Shown: one piece after another, positions 17,640 through 24,269 of the stretch
Numbering within the stretch: the stretch's first letter is position 1
Layout: every line of letters begins with the position of its first letter
Origin: a virus
Virus record (IMG/VR): IMGVR_UViG_3300025115_000003
Span: 1 to 64,000 of that record
Direction: 5' to 3' (one strand)
Length of the DNA: 64,000 nt
Made by a program: the position numbers and the translations under genes
Notes under the pieces: model-generated
Database searches by the model: none
What the model was told of the DNA's origin: nothing
The model's input: only the letters and a program-made list of their open reading frames with translations

Positions 17640-18135
17640 ATTTATTTATAAATATATTATTTAAAAGACCTTCTAATTTAATAATCCAGAATCATCACCT
17701 GGTTATTACCATGACACCTTTTCAACTACTATTTGGTTTACCATTTGATTTAACAATCTGATTCAAAAAAAATTATATTTTTAATCCTGACTGCGTTTAT
17801 ACTACCATTTAAGATTTAATCTTAATTAAATCTTACTGCGGTAAAACCTTCAGTTTTTGAATTTGTATCTTAACTGTTGTTTAAAATGTTAATCTAATTA
17901 ACATCTTATATTATATAAGGGGGGGATCGAATTACCTGACAAAGGTAATTAAAATTTTTGACAAAGTCAATAAAATACAGGCTAAAATTAGCCCTAAATC
18001 AGCTTAATTGTTAACAAGTTATTAACAGGAGTGAAATTATTAACAGTACAATAAAAACTAATATTATTATTAGTATTAATATTAGTATTATATTCAATAA
18101 TAGTTTTATAACTAATAAGGTAATGATCAGTTGTT
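17640..18135. other. Divergent intergenic control region, origin candidate
   Basis: No gene is visible. The stretch holds an inverted repeat AAGATTTAAT/ATTAAATCTT (17811-17834), a G7 run near 17920, and three consecutive hairpins: AATTACC/GGTAATT (17930-17950), TTGAC/GTCAA (17958-17970) and GGCTAA/TTAGCC (17980-17993). These are followed by TTAACA repeats at 18011, 18022 and 18040 (the last two inside TTATTAACAG, which resembles a DnaA box) and a nearly pure AT stretch at 18058-18115. This combination, at the point where transcription diverges, fits a replication origin. No experiment or skew calculation supports it here. Confidence 0.4.
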
Positions 18136-18186
18136 AAACCCATAGGATAGGAAGCATATATGGGGGAACTTCATGTTTGTAACAGA
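18136..18186 (+). repeat. Interspersed intergenic repeat, copy A
   Basis: AAACCCATAGGATAG starts at 18136, is followed by ATATGGGGGAA, and GTAACAGA lies at 18179-18186. The same order (AAACCCATAGGATAAG, GGGAA, GTAACAGA) recurs at 46140-46189 with almost equal spacing. Shorter versions occur near 24.3 and 46.2 kb on the opposite strand. No ORF covers it. Possible protein-binding element or small RNA gene. Confidence 0.7.
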
Positions 18187-18205
18187 CCTCTAATATAACA
18201 GTTAA

Positions 18206-18217
18206 AGTACCGGTACT
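18206..18217. promoter_or_regulatory. Perfect 12-base palindrome AGTACCGGTACT
   Basis: A perfect dyad lies 400 bases before the first early gene. TACCCCCGT follows at 18241, and CTTGTAC-CCCC-GTACAAG (18567-18584) repeats the GTAC theme. Likely dimeric-regulator sites, by inference. Confidence 0.4.
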
Positions 18218-18317
18218 ATCTTCTAATAGTCTATTAAAAGTACCCCCGTCAAATTCTAATACTAAAATAATATATACAAATAAAAAACATTATCTATCAT
18301 TATCCTATATATACATT

Positions 18318-18530
18318 GCCAAAAAATAATAATTAATGTAAATGATAAATTAGATAATAAAATGTAATATAAAAAATTAAAATATATAAATAAGAATAAA
18401 GATATTAAAATAAAGATAATAGTAAATAATAAAAATTAAAAAGAAATAATAGAATGATTAAAATAATAAATAGGAAGAATATGATATGATAAAAGGTAAT
18501 TGAAATGTGAATGTAATAGAGAGATGGAAT
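18318..18530. other. Non-coding, purine-rich AT stretch
   Basis: This part of the control region has no ORF. The plus strand is almost only A, T and G, with A far above T and C nearly absent between about 18325 and 18500. GAATGTAATAGAGA at 18509-18522 recurs with one change at 20179-20192, also upstream of a small-gene unit. Confidence 0.45.
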
Positions 18531-18566
18531 CACCTTCATGACTTATGGTATGTTGTTAGTCTGAAT

Positions 18567-18584
18567 CTTGTACCCCCGTACAAG
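18567..18584 (+). promoter_or_regulatory. Palindromic hairpin before the first early gene
   Basis: CTTGTAC (18567-18573) pairs with GTACAAG (18578-18584) over a CCCC loop, 42 bases before the ATG of the first rightward gene. TTTTC follows. It could be an operator, or a leader hairpin controlling the early gene. No TAnnTTTG box is evident between it and the gene. Confidence 0.45.
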
Positions 18585-18625
18585 TTTTCAATTAAATTTC
18601 TATTAACCCATAAAAAATTAAAGTT

Positions 18626-19138
18626 ATGTCAAATCCTGTTAAGGGCAATAGCCCAAGAACTACTATGCATCAGGTTGTAATTTCCAGTATCAAACCAGCT
18701 AAGACTTATGATGATTTGTTCATCGTGACTGGCAGAGACGATATCTCAGGAGAATCTCTAACATTTAGCTGTAATGCAGCCATAATGGAAGGAGTTACCG
18801 AAGAGTCAGTTTGCTCTGTTGTGCTGGAACATCGTGTGGGAGGTTTAACTACCTATATCACAAGGGAAAAGGAATTGCGTATTCATGAACGTGACGGTGT
18901 TGCTGCAAAGAGTATCATACCTGTTAAACGTGTACTCACAATGAATGACGCAATTGCTATGAATGCAGCATCGTTGCAAGCCAGATTTGGTCAAATGTTT
19001 GTGACGAAAAGCCCTACCATTCAGATTACAGCAAAGAGCGACGTACCTGAACCGGAAGAAGCCGAAGTTGTAGAAACAGCAGAAGTACCAGCAGAAGTAC
19101 CAGCAAAAGCAACAGCAAAGCCTAAAGGTACAAAGTAA
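18626..19138 (+). CDS. First rightward gene: unknown protein with low-complexity tail, 170 aa
   Basis: Residues 1-125 form a compact domain (KPAKTYDDLFIVTGRDDISG and VPVKRVLTMNDAIAMNAASL-type segments). Residues 130-170 are a low-complexity Glu/Val/Ala/Pro tail with repeated AEVPAEVPAK ending in a basic KPKGTK. Codon use is visibly less AT-biased than in neighbours (CGT, CTG, GAC are frequent). It stands alone between a hairpin and a terminator, as a monocistronic unit next to the control region. A nucleic-acid-binding or host-takeover role is possible. I do not recognise the family. Confidence 0.65.
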   Translation: MSNPVKGNSPRTTMHQVVISSIKPAKTYDDLFIVTGRDDISGESLTFSCNAAIMEGVTEESVCSVVLEHRVGGLTTYITREKELRIHERDGVAAKSIIPVKRVLTMNDAIAMNAASLQARFGQMFVTKSPTIQITAKSDVPEPEEAEVVETAEVPAEVPAKATAKPKGTK

Positions 19139-19163
19139 CCACTAAAACGAGTAAAACGAGATT

Positions 19164-19196
19164 AGAGGGCAGCAATGCTCTCTTTTCTCTTTTTAT
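19164..19196 (+). terminator. Factor-independent terminator
   Basis: AGAGGGCA (19164-19171) pairs with TGCTCTCT (19176-19183) with one G-T pair over a GCAA tetraloop, followed by TTTCTCTTTTTATTT. It ends the transcript of the first early gene. Confidence 0.8.
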
Positions 19197-19234
19197 TTCT
19201 CCCATGTTTAAAATAAACCCTAATACATAAAACA

Positions 19235-19540
19235 ATGACAACAGTTGAATTACTACATATTGGCTTACTGTTCTTAATCCTTATTGTATTAATAGGATTG
19301 TACTCTTTAGCCGTAATGATTAAAGATCATTTTGCTGATTGTTTTAAAGATGAGGATTTGGAAGCTCCTTTTAATAGGAGATCAGAAATTACTGCTGAAC
19401 TCTTTATGAGCCATGATTACTTTAAAACATTAAATTATACTGATTTACTATTCATACTTAGTGGTATGGATGATAAAGAAGTAGAGAAACTCGGTGATGA
19501 TATACATGAAATAGCAGATAAATTCATTAAAAATAGATAA
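19235..19540 (+). CDS. Single-pass membrane protein, 101 aa
   Basis: Residues about 7-30 (HIGLLFLILIVLIGLYSLAV) form a strong transmembrane helix. The remaining roughly 70 residues are acidic and helical (FNRRSEITAELFMSHDYFKT) and probably face the cytoplasm. It is 2 bases from the next gene, so the two are co-transcribed. It may act in superinfection exclusion or in modifying the host membrane, as many early phage membrane proteins do, but nothing specific shows this. Confidence 0.6.
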   Translation: MTTVELLHIGLLFLILIVLIGLYSLAVMIKDHFADCFKDEDLEAPFNRRSEITAELFMSHDYFKTLNYTDLLFILSGMDDKEVEKLGDDIHEIADKFIKNR

Positions 19541-19542
19541 CC

Positions 19543-20106
19543 ATGTGCTTAGAAAACATTAGTGAAAAGAAAATTGCCAAACGTAATATTAAATGTTACA
19601 AATGGTTAAAAAAAGTATTTGATTTGACAACTCTTGCCAACGCTCACGGAAAGCCTTTTAAGGCTAAAATACGTGAAAAAGAAGTAGAAGGAGTAATTTC
19701 TATAAGTAGTAGTGGAGGTATATACTTTTGTCAAAATCATCATGATGGAGCAGATGCTTTTGATAAATTTGGATATGAATATTCTTGGGCAATGGATAGT
19801 AATGTATCTAATATAGCCGTTGAAGGAATTGAAGTCCCTTTTACTCTAATTACTCCATATCAGGAGATTCCTGTTGAAATAGGAAAAACCTATCTCTCAG
19901 AGGTGGAAGTAACTAATTCTATTATTGGGGAAGGACTACATTCTTTTTATGATTTAGAAGATGCAATTGATGATGCTGACGATAATTGGGTCATAGTAGA
20001 ATGTATAATTCCGAAAGGAAGTACATACTACAGTGGGACATTTATAGGATGGAAATCCTATGCTTCTAATGAATTGAAGTATGAAGAGATAGTAAGGGAA
20101 AGATAA
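19543..20106 (+). CDS. Unknown early protein, 187 aa
   Basis: The N-terminal part is basic (MCLENISEKKIAKRNIKCYK). A glycine/serine strand with ISISSSGGIYFCQNHHDGAD follows. The C-terminal 60 residues (GLHSFYDLEDAIDDADDNWV, then ECIIPKGSTYYSGTFIGW) look like a domain I associate with hypothetical proteins of Bacteroides phages and mobile elements, without known function. The aromatic-glycine strand with KGSTYYSG recalls ADP-ribosyltransferase-like folds, but no catalytic triad is certain. A strong terminator follows. Confidence 0.6.
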   Translation: MCLENISEKKIAKRNIKCYKWLKKVFDLTTLANAHGKPFKAKIREKEVEGVISISSSGGIYFCQNHHDGADAFDKFGYEYSWAMDSNVSNIAVEGIEVPFTLITPYQEIPVEIGKTYLSEVEVTNSIIGEGLHSFYDLEDAIDDADDNWVIVECIIPKGSTYYSGTFIGWKSYASNELKYEEIVRER

Positions 20107-20113
20107 AAATAAT

Positions 20114-20159
20114 AAAGTAAGCCAATAATATTGATGTTGATGTTGTTGGCTTACTTTTT
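20114..20159 (+). terminator. Factor-independent terminator
   Basis: AAAGTAAGCCAA (20114-20125) pairs with TTGGCTTACTTT (20146-20157) over a 20-base loop, followed by further T residues. It ends the two-gene unit from 19235. Confidence 0.8.
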
Positions 20160-20484
20160 AAATATAATATGAAATGATGAATGTGATAGAGAATTAGGCA
20201 CTGTTTCCTTCGGAAACTTTACTTAATCCTCAATCATTAAATTTATTATTTCTTTTTATAATGTTATTATTTATTATTTTTTATCTTTTAATCATACTAT
20301 ACTATCAAATATTATTACTTTTATAACCTCAATTAAACTTATATATCTATTATTATATAATGTTTATTTTTTATAAACTCTGTTAATGTTCCTTTAGTCA
20401 GAGTATAATTAAAACTATAAATAAAAGGAGTGCATTGCATGTAATATTGCATTAAGGTTGCTCAAACTCAAAAACTTATTAATC
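20160..20484. other. Non-coding AT-rich leader region
   Basis: No gene is visible in about 325 bases. It holds GAATGTGATAGAGA (20179-20192, repeat of 18509), a GTTTCC/GGAAAC hairpin with a 3-base loop (20203-20217), a pyrimidine-rich stretch, and a leader before the next ATG whose final part (CAAACTCAAAAA then CTTATTA) recurs before the gene at 21205. It probably contains a promoter, but no clear TTG-N20-TAnnTTTG was found. Confidence 0.45.
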
Positions 20485-20691
20485 ATGTCACAGAACGAAT
20501 ATTCATCACAGGAATTATACCGTGCAGTATTAGCATGTGTTATATTCTCAACAGCCAATGATAATCAGGGACTTAAAGAAGTCGCTGGTAAAACCTTTGG
20601 AGACAAAGTACACACAATTATTCATCATACTCTTAATAGTAAGTCTGCTGTAGAGGTAGTAAGTAAATTAAAAACATTTACTGGTGAATAA
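20485..20691 (+). CDS. Small unknown protein, 68 aa
   Basis: ATG at 20485 is preferred over an in-frame TTG at 20458, because the 27 bases before the ATG belong to a leader that is duplicated before another gene. The product (MSQNEYSSQELYRAVLACVI) is helical, soluble and near neutral. No motif is recognised. Confidence 0.5.
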   Translation: MSQNEYSSQELYRAVLACVIFSTANDNQGLKEVAGKTFGDKVHTIIHHTLNSKSAVEVVSKLKTFTGE

Positions 20692-20728
20692 AATAATTCT
20701 TTGAATTTCCCCTGCAATAACATCAAAT

Positions 20729-21073
20729 ATGAAATATCTAATTATTACAACCGATAAAAGAAAAGTATTTGGTATCGGTACAATTATATTTGCTGATACT
20801 AAAATCTTTTTTGATGATATTTTAGGAAAAGAGTGTGAAGTTCCCTTTGCTGACATTTTAGAAATAAGAGAAGATTGTGAAAAATTCATTCCTTATCCTG
20901 AAGAAGAAGCAAATAGAATATTTAACAACTGGCCAGAAATATCTGAATTTTGGTATACTTCTGATATGAAAGCCTTTATTAGAGCAGAAGAAGCTGTTGA
21001 ACACAGTTTAACTCTAATTAATACAATTGTGATAAACTACTGTATATTAGAAGGTTCTACAATACAATCTTAA
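20729..21073 (+). CDS. Unknown early protein, 114 aa
   Basis: The first 60 residues look like a small beta domain (MKYLIITTDKRKVFGIGTII, then KECEVPFADILEIRED). The rest is helical and acidic. It is preceded by TTTCCCCTGC and ATCAAA, and followed by the same motif with small changes, so a repeated element flanks it. No known family; probably an early host-interaction protein. Confidence 0.5.
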   Translation: MKYLIITTDKRKVFGIGTIIFADTKIFFDDILGKECEVPFADILEIREDCEKFIPYPEEEANRIFNNWPEISEFWYTSDMKAFIRAEEAVEHSLTLINTIVINYCILEGSTIQS

Positions 21074-21085
21074 TACATTTGAGCT

Positions 21086-21120
21086 TCCCCTGCGATTATA
21101 TCAAAGGGGATTCTCTTTTA
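21086..21120 (+). terminator. Terminator-like hairpin
   Basis: TCCCCT (21086-21091) pairs with AGGGGA (21105-21110) and TTCTCTTTT follows. The stem is short, so termination may be partial. Its left arm is part of a sequence also found before the gene at 20729. Confidence 0.5.
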
Positions 21121-21204
21121 ATAAAGTGGACTAAGCCACTATAAATAGTTGTTAGGCTTAGTGCGTTGCTTATAGCAGGTCAAACTCAAAAAAAACTTAT
21201 TATT

Positions 21205-21378
21205 ATGACACTATCATTTAATTTAATATGGACTGATTCAAAATCAAAAAATCGAATTCAGATGGAAAACATGAGTTCTAAATGTCTTGCTAATCTTATA
21301 ATTAGATTAGGAAATACTGCTATAGAACATGAAATTACCATTTGTCCAAATCAAGAGTATTTAGGAAAGCCTAAATAA
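21205..21378 (+). CDS. Small unknown protein, 57 aa
   Basis: ATG at 21205 (MTLSFNLIWTDSKSKNRIQM) is preferred over an in-frame TTG at 21166, since the leader before this ATG is shared with the gene at 20485. The product is basic, with strands at the N-terminus and a central helix. No motif is recognised. A terminator hairpin follows. Confidence 0.45.
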   Translation: MTLSFNLIWTDSKSKNRIQMENMSSKCLANLIIRLGNTAIEHEITICPNQEYLGKPK

Positions 21379-21403
21379 TTGAAATGGAGATTTGAAAGAT
21401 TTG

Positions 21404-21442
21404 AGTTCCCCGAAATCTAAGGAAAGTAGGGGAACTATATTT
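21404..21442 (+). terminator. Terminator-like hairpin
   Basis: AGTTCCCC (21404-21411) pairs perfectly with GGGGAACT (21429-21436) over a 17-base loop. ATATTTAAATT follows rather than a pure U-run. Confidence 0.55.
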
Positions 21443-21476
21443 AAATTAGCATAGGTAAAATTAAACAACGACAATT

Positions 21477-21653
21477 ATGAAATACTGTATTGCAGCTTGT
21501 GATAGATTTGAACAAATTCCTGATCCCTATAATAATGGTAGGATTTGCTTTAAGTCTAAAAATACCTTTTTTGATAGAACCGACCTTACAGGGATTATGA
21601 ATGACCCTAAATTCCTGTTCATAGTACACGATATTGTATATTTCAATACTTAA
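21477..21653 (+). CDS. Small unknown protein, 58 aa
   Basis: The frame runs from ATG at 21477 to TAA at 21651 and reads MKYCIAACDRFEQIPDPYNN near its start. It has an in-operon position between two other small genes, with 11 bases to the next. It contains Cys4, Cys8 and one later Cys but no zinc-finger spacing. It is compact and mixed in structure. Function unknown. Confidence 0.5.
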   Translation: MKYCIAACDRFEQIPDPYNNGRICFKSKNTFFDRTDLTGIMNDPKFLFIVHDIVYFNT

Positions 21654-21664
21654 ATCTATTTATT

Positions 21665-21922
21665 ATGAAAGTGAAGATGTTTACCAAAGATGAAAAATGT
21701 GAAAACATTATTTCAGTAAATGTATGTCATATGACGATGTTTGAAAAACATGAGATATGTTTGCATTTTAATGGTATGGGTAATATGATATCCGAAGATC
21801 AAATAAAATTTTTGGAAGTATGTATCAAAAACCACATATTGGTTGAAGTTCAAGGTCATGAAGTTACAATAATTCCCGAACCTAAGAACTTTCAAAGAGT
21901 TAGATTTCGTTTTGATTCTTAA
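21665..21922 (+). CDS. Small unknown protein, 85 aa
   Basis: A short alpha/beta protein (MKVKMFTKDEKCENIISVNV), with a central helix SEDQIKFLEVCIKNHILVEV and a basic end FQRVRFRFDS. No motif or membrane segment. It ends the small-gene cluster before the tRNA region. Confidence 0.5.
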   Translation: MKVKMFTKDEKCENIISVNVCHMTMFEKHEICLHFNGMGNMISEDQIKFLEVCIKNHILVEVQGHEVTIIPEPKNFQRVRFRFDS

Positions 21923-21950
21923 TAAAGAATGCTAACAAGTTTGGAGTGTG

Positions 21951-22076
21951 CGAAAACCTTTTCGACCTTTTATGGATTGGAAATAATAATGAATAATTAT
22001 TGCACATAATTCTATTTCCAAATAAGTTAGAGTTAATCGTAAACATAGGGATATATACTTATGTGATAAGATTAAC
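21951..22076 (+). ncRNA. Structured untranslated region upstream of the tRNA
   Basis: No ORF lies here. Successive inverted repeats are CGAAAA/TTTTCG (21951-21964), GGAAATA/TATTTCC (about 21978-22020, with further AT pairing inside) and GTTAATC/GATTAAC (about 22033-22077) enclosing ACATA/TATGT. Such nested stems suggest a structured RNA or processing signals for the tRNA precursor. It matches no riboswitch I recognise. Confidence 0.4.
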
Positions 22077-22113
22077 TTCCATTCAACATAGATAGAGTGG
22101 ACATTCTTTTTAT

Positions 22114-22187
22114 AATCTCATAGTTTAAACTGGTTATAATATTAGCTTTTATAGTTAAAGTTTCAGGTTCGATTCCTGATGAGATTG
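22114..22187 (+). tRNA. tRNA, predicted anticodon UUA (ochre-suppressor type)
   Basis: A 74-base cloverleaf can be drawn. The acceptor is AATCTCA/TGAGATT (7 bp), the D-stem GTTT/TAAT has one T-T mismatch, the D-loop holds GG and A14/A21 equivalents, the anticodon stem is TTAGC/GTTAA with one G-T pair, the variable loop is AGTT, and the T-arm is TCAGG-TTCGATT-CCTGA. The discriminator is G; CCA is not encoded. The 7-base anticodon loop is TTTTATA, so positions 34-36 (22149-22151) are TTA, pairing with UAA and, by wobble, UAG. Position 37 is T, where tRNAs normally have a purine. G73 and central U35 fit glutamine identity weakly. The tRNA fold is convincing; its decoding is uncertain, since TAA is the main stop codon of this phage. 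Confidence 0.75.
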
Positions 22188-22222
22188 CAATCTATTAAAT
22201 TATTAATTTAATACTTAAAGTT

Positions 22223-22612
22223 ATGCCATTTATTTCAAATCAAGATTTAAAACTTATTAATATTCACATAGATGAATTAAATAAGTTAATTGCTGATAGA
22301 ATACAGGATTTAATTAAAACCTTTACACAAAATGCAATTAAATCTATTAGCGCTAAAGCAAAAGAATATGCTGAAGTAGATATATCTAAAGCTATTGATT
22401 CCATCAGTATTGAAGAAGAAAGATTATCTCGACATACTTATTTTGCTTTAGGCGCTGGTAGTAAAGAAGCATTTAATTATAATTTTATTAAATCTGAATT
22501 GTTATTTGTTGAATTAATTACTATTGTTAGTAAACAAGAACAATTAGAAGAAAACATAAATGCATTTTATAGTTGGTTTATCCAAAAATTAAAAGAAAAT
22601 GAAAAAGATTAA
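22223..22612 (+). CDS. Helical unknown protein, 129 aa
   Basis: Almost entirely alpha-helical and charged (LKLINIHIDELNKLIADRIQ, then SAKAKEYAEVDISKAIDSIS), with coiled-coil potential over residues 10-60 and at the C-terminus. It has no membrane segment. It overlaps the next gene by 14 bases, so translation is coupled. It is the first gene after the tRNA. Function unknown. Confidence 0.55.
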   Translation: MPFISNQDLKLINIHIDELNKLIADRIQDLIKTFTQNAIKSISAKAKEYAEVDISKAIDSISIEEERLSRHTYFALGAGSKEAFNYNFIKSELLFVELITIVSKQEQLEENINAFYSWFIQKLKENEKD

Positions 22613-22877
22613 AGACGTACTTGAGGCAATTACAATAAGAGATGCCATAAATGGTAATCATATAACTGTTACAGATTTAGTAGGAGCAATTCTTCCAGAT
22701 AATACCTTTAGAAAAGCCATTCCTGCTAAATTCATGTTTGTTATTTTTATAAAGGATAAGACTAAGTATTATTCTCAACATTATAATACAAAGGAAGATT
22801 TATTCTTTGCTATGTATGATGTTGTAAAAATTCACGGTAAAGAAAATGTTACACATATAAAAATCGAAGAAGTATGA
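22599..22877 (+). CDS. Unknown small protein, 92 aa
   Basis: A compact alpha/beta protein (ITVTDLVGAILPDNTFRKAI) ending with alternating strands. It overlaps both neighbours (14 and 4 bases, ATGA type). No motif is recognised. Confidence 0.5.
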   Translation: MKKIKDVLEAITIRDAINGNHITVTDLVGAILPDNTFRKAIPAKFMFVIFIKDKTKYYSQHYNTKEDLFFAMYDVVKIHGKENVTHIKIEEV

Positions 22878-23377
22878 TAGGAACAATAAAAGCATTTCCT
22901 GTAACAGGAAAAATCAAAGAAGGAGTAACTGTACTAACTTCTGAAGGGGAAGTAGTAAAAGTCACTGAAGTAAAGGACAACATTGTAGTTTGTGCAAATG
23001 ATAAAAGTTATTCCTTAAGTGTAGTTACATTAATAAAAAAATATGTAGTAAATCGCAATAAAATTGCAGAATTACATTTTAGCGATTACCAATTATCTTT
23101 GGATAAAAAGGTTGAAGTAGCTACAAAGGAATCTTTAGTTAATGGTTTCATAGGAGACCACGTGAGAATCTTTAAAGTATCTGCTGATATGTTAAATTCA
23201 GATGAGTATTTAAAGATTGAACCTATTAACGGTGTTATTGTTGATATTGGTGATAATATGTATGAGGTTGAAACAATCTATGGTAAGAAGTTTAAAGTAA
23301 GGCGACATTACTTTGAAATTCTTACACGTAAGAATACTAAATTAGTTGGTAAATATATACGTGATGTTGACATTTAA
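22874..23377 (+). CDS. Protein with SH3-like (KOW-type) barrels, 167 aa
   Basis: Two similar beta-barrel-like stretches can be seen: residues about 10-55 (KIKEGVTVLTSEGEVVKVTE) and about 110-150 (INGVIVDIGDNMYEVETIYG), each with the 'G..V......G.V..v.dn...v' pattern of SH3-like/KOW domains that bind nucleic acid or protein. The linker is charged. A role in transcription or translation control would fit, but this is pattern-level inference only. It overlaps the following gene by 14 bases. Confidence 0.5.
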   Translation: MIGTIKAFPVTGKIKEGVTVLTSEGEVVKVTEVKDNIVVCANDKSYSLSVVTLIKKYVVNRNKIAELHFSDYQLSLDKKVEVATKESLVNGFIGDHVRIFKVSADMLNSDEYLKIEPINGVIVDIGDNMYEVETIYGKKFKVRRHYFEILTRKNTKLVGKYIRDVDI

Positions 23378-23690
23378 AGATAATGTAAAAGAAAACACTC
23401 CCAAAGAATATACTATTGGTATAGTTGTATATATTGAAAATGTATTTTATGCTAATGTCAAAGATACTTTGTATGAAATAGATTATCAAATATGTAATTA
23501 TACCACTGTATATAGCAAACCTAACAACGATAAATATTCTGCTTGGACAGAAAAGAAAAATAAAATTATTTCTAATTCCAAAGCAGAAGTTTATTGGAGT
23601 CCATTTAAACCTGGTATGAGAATACAAGGTAATATAATTAAAAACAAATTTGTAGAAAAGAAAAGTAAAATTAAAAAGCCATGCAAATAA
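23364..23690 (+). CDS. Unknown basic protein, 108 aa
   Basis: ATG at 23364 overlaps the end of the preceding gene by 14 bases; a TTG at 23346 would add six residues and is less likely. The first 60 residues resemble another short SH3-like barrel (EYTIGIVVYIENVFYANVKD), similar in pattern to the protein before it, and the end is very Lys-rich (KKSKIKKPCK). It may be a nucleic-acid-binding partner of its neighbour. Confidence 0.5.
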   Translation: MLTFKDNVKENTPKEYTIGIVVYIENVFYANVKDTLYEIDYQICNYTTVYSKPNNDKYSAWTEKKNKIISNSKAEVYWSPFKPGMRIQGNIIKNKFVEKKSKIKKPCK

Positions 23691-23929
23691 CAAAAATTGT
23701 AATCACTAAAAGGAAAGAAGCATTTCCGCTAATAGATGTAACTGTTAAATATTGGGGTTTTATCCCTGTTTCTTATCGCTCTATTAAAATACGTACTCGT
23801 AAAAATCGAGTATGGGAGAGTGTTTTTGGTCAAGTAGGCACAAACCGTGCCAAAAAGATTACTGCTTTATACGATGCCCGAATTGAGGATCAGTTTAAAG
23901 GAGTAATATTTATTGATAAAACAAAATAA
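23681..23929 (+). CDS. Small basic protein, 82 aa
   Basis: Strongly basic (SYRSIKIRTRKNRVWESVFG), with Arg/Lys along the middle and an overlap of 10 bases with the preceding gene. The charge suggests binding of DNA or RNA. No family is recognised. A strong terminator follows. Confidence 0.5.
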   Translation: MQITKIVITKRKEAFPLIDVTVKYWGFIPVSYRSIKIRTRKNRVWESVFGQVGTNRAKKITALYDARIEDQFKGVIFIDKTK

Positions 23930-23961
23930 TCCTAAGTTGTTCTTTGTATAGGGAGTGGGGA

Positions 23962-23997
23962 TAAGGGAGGAGTAGGATTATCCTCCCTTACTTTTTA
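23962..23997 (+). terminator. Factor-independent terminator
   Basis: TAAGGGAGGA (23962-23971) pairs perfectly with TCCTCCCTTA (23981-23990) over a 9-base loop, followed by CTTTTT. It ends the 22223-23929 operon. Confidence 0.85.
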
Positions 23998-24017
23998 ATC
24001 TAATAATAATTAAAATC

Positions 24018-24263
24018 ATGAGAACCTATTTATTACTTATAACAATAATGTTAATTGTTATGTATCTTATAGTTAACTATAATAAAGATAAAAATATAGA
24101 AAGAGAACATCAAAAGAAAATGAATGAGTTGAAGTATCTACAAAAGGCGCAAGATATAAAAACCAGTATTCAATTAAAATTGGATATAATGGAATTAGAC
24201 AGTATAATCAATGAGAGTAGGAAAAGAATGGAGTATACTGTTAGCGTTACGACAGCAAAATGA
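24018..24263 (+). CDS. Small membrane-anchored coiled-coil protein, 81 aa
   Basis: Residues 4-21 (YLLLITIMLIVMYLIVNY) form a transmembrane helix or uncleaved signal anchor. The remaining 60 residues are a charged coiled coil (NIEREHQKKMNELKYLQKAQ). The pattern is that of an inner-membrane spanin-like or membrane-modifying early protein. No lipobox is seen. It follows a terminator and is followed directly by an interspersed repeat. Confidence 0.55.
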   Translation: MRTYLLLITIMLIVMYLIVNYNKDKNIEREHQKKMNELKYLQKAQDIKTSIQLKLDIMELDSIINESRKRMEYTVSVTTAK

Positions 24264-24269
24264 GGTTGA

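Noticed and set aside
17640-18135. CRISPR-like array formed by the TTAACA repeats
   Set aside because: Repeats are 6-10 bases with irregular short gaps, without spacer-size units or cas genes.
18297-18311. Fifth copy of the AAACCCATAGGATAAG element (reverse TTATCCTAT near 18300)
   Set aside because: Only nine bases match and the conserved GGGTTT end is missing, which is weak in AT-rich DNA.
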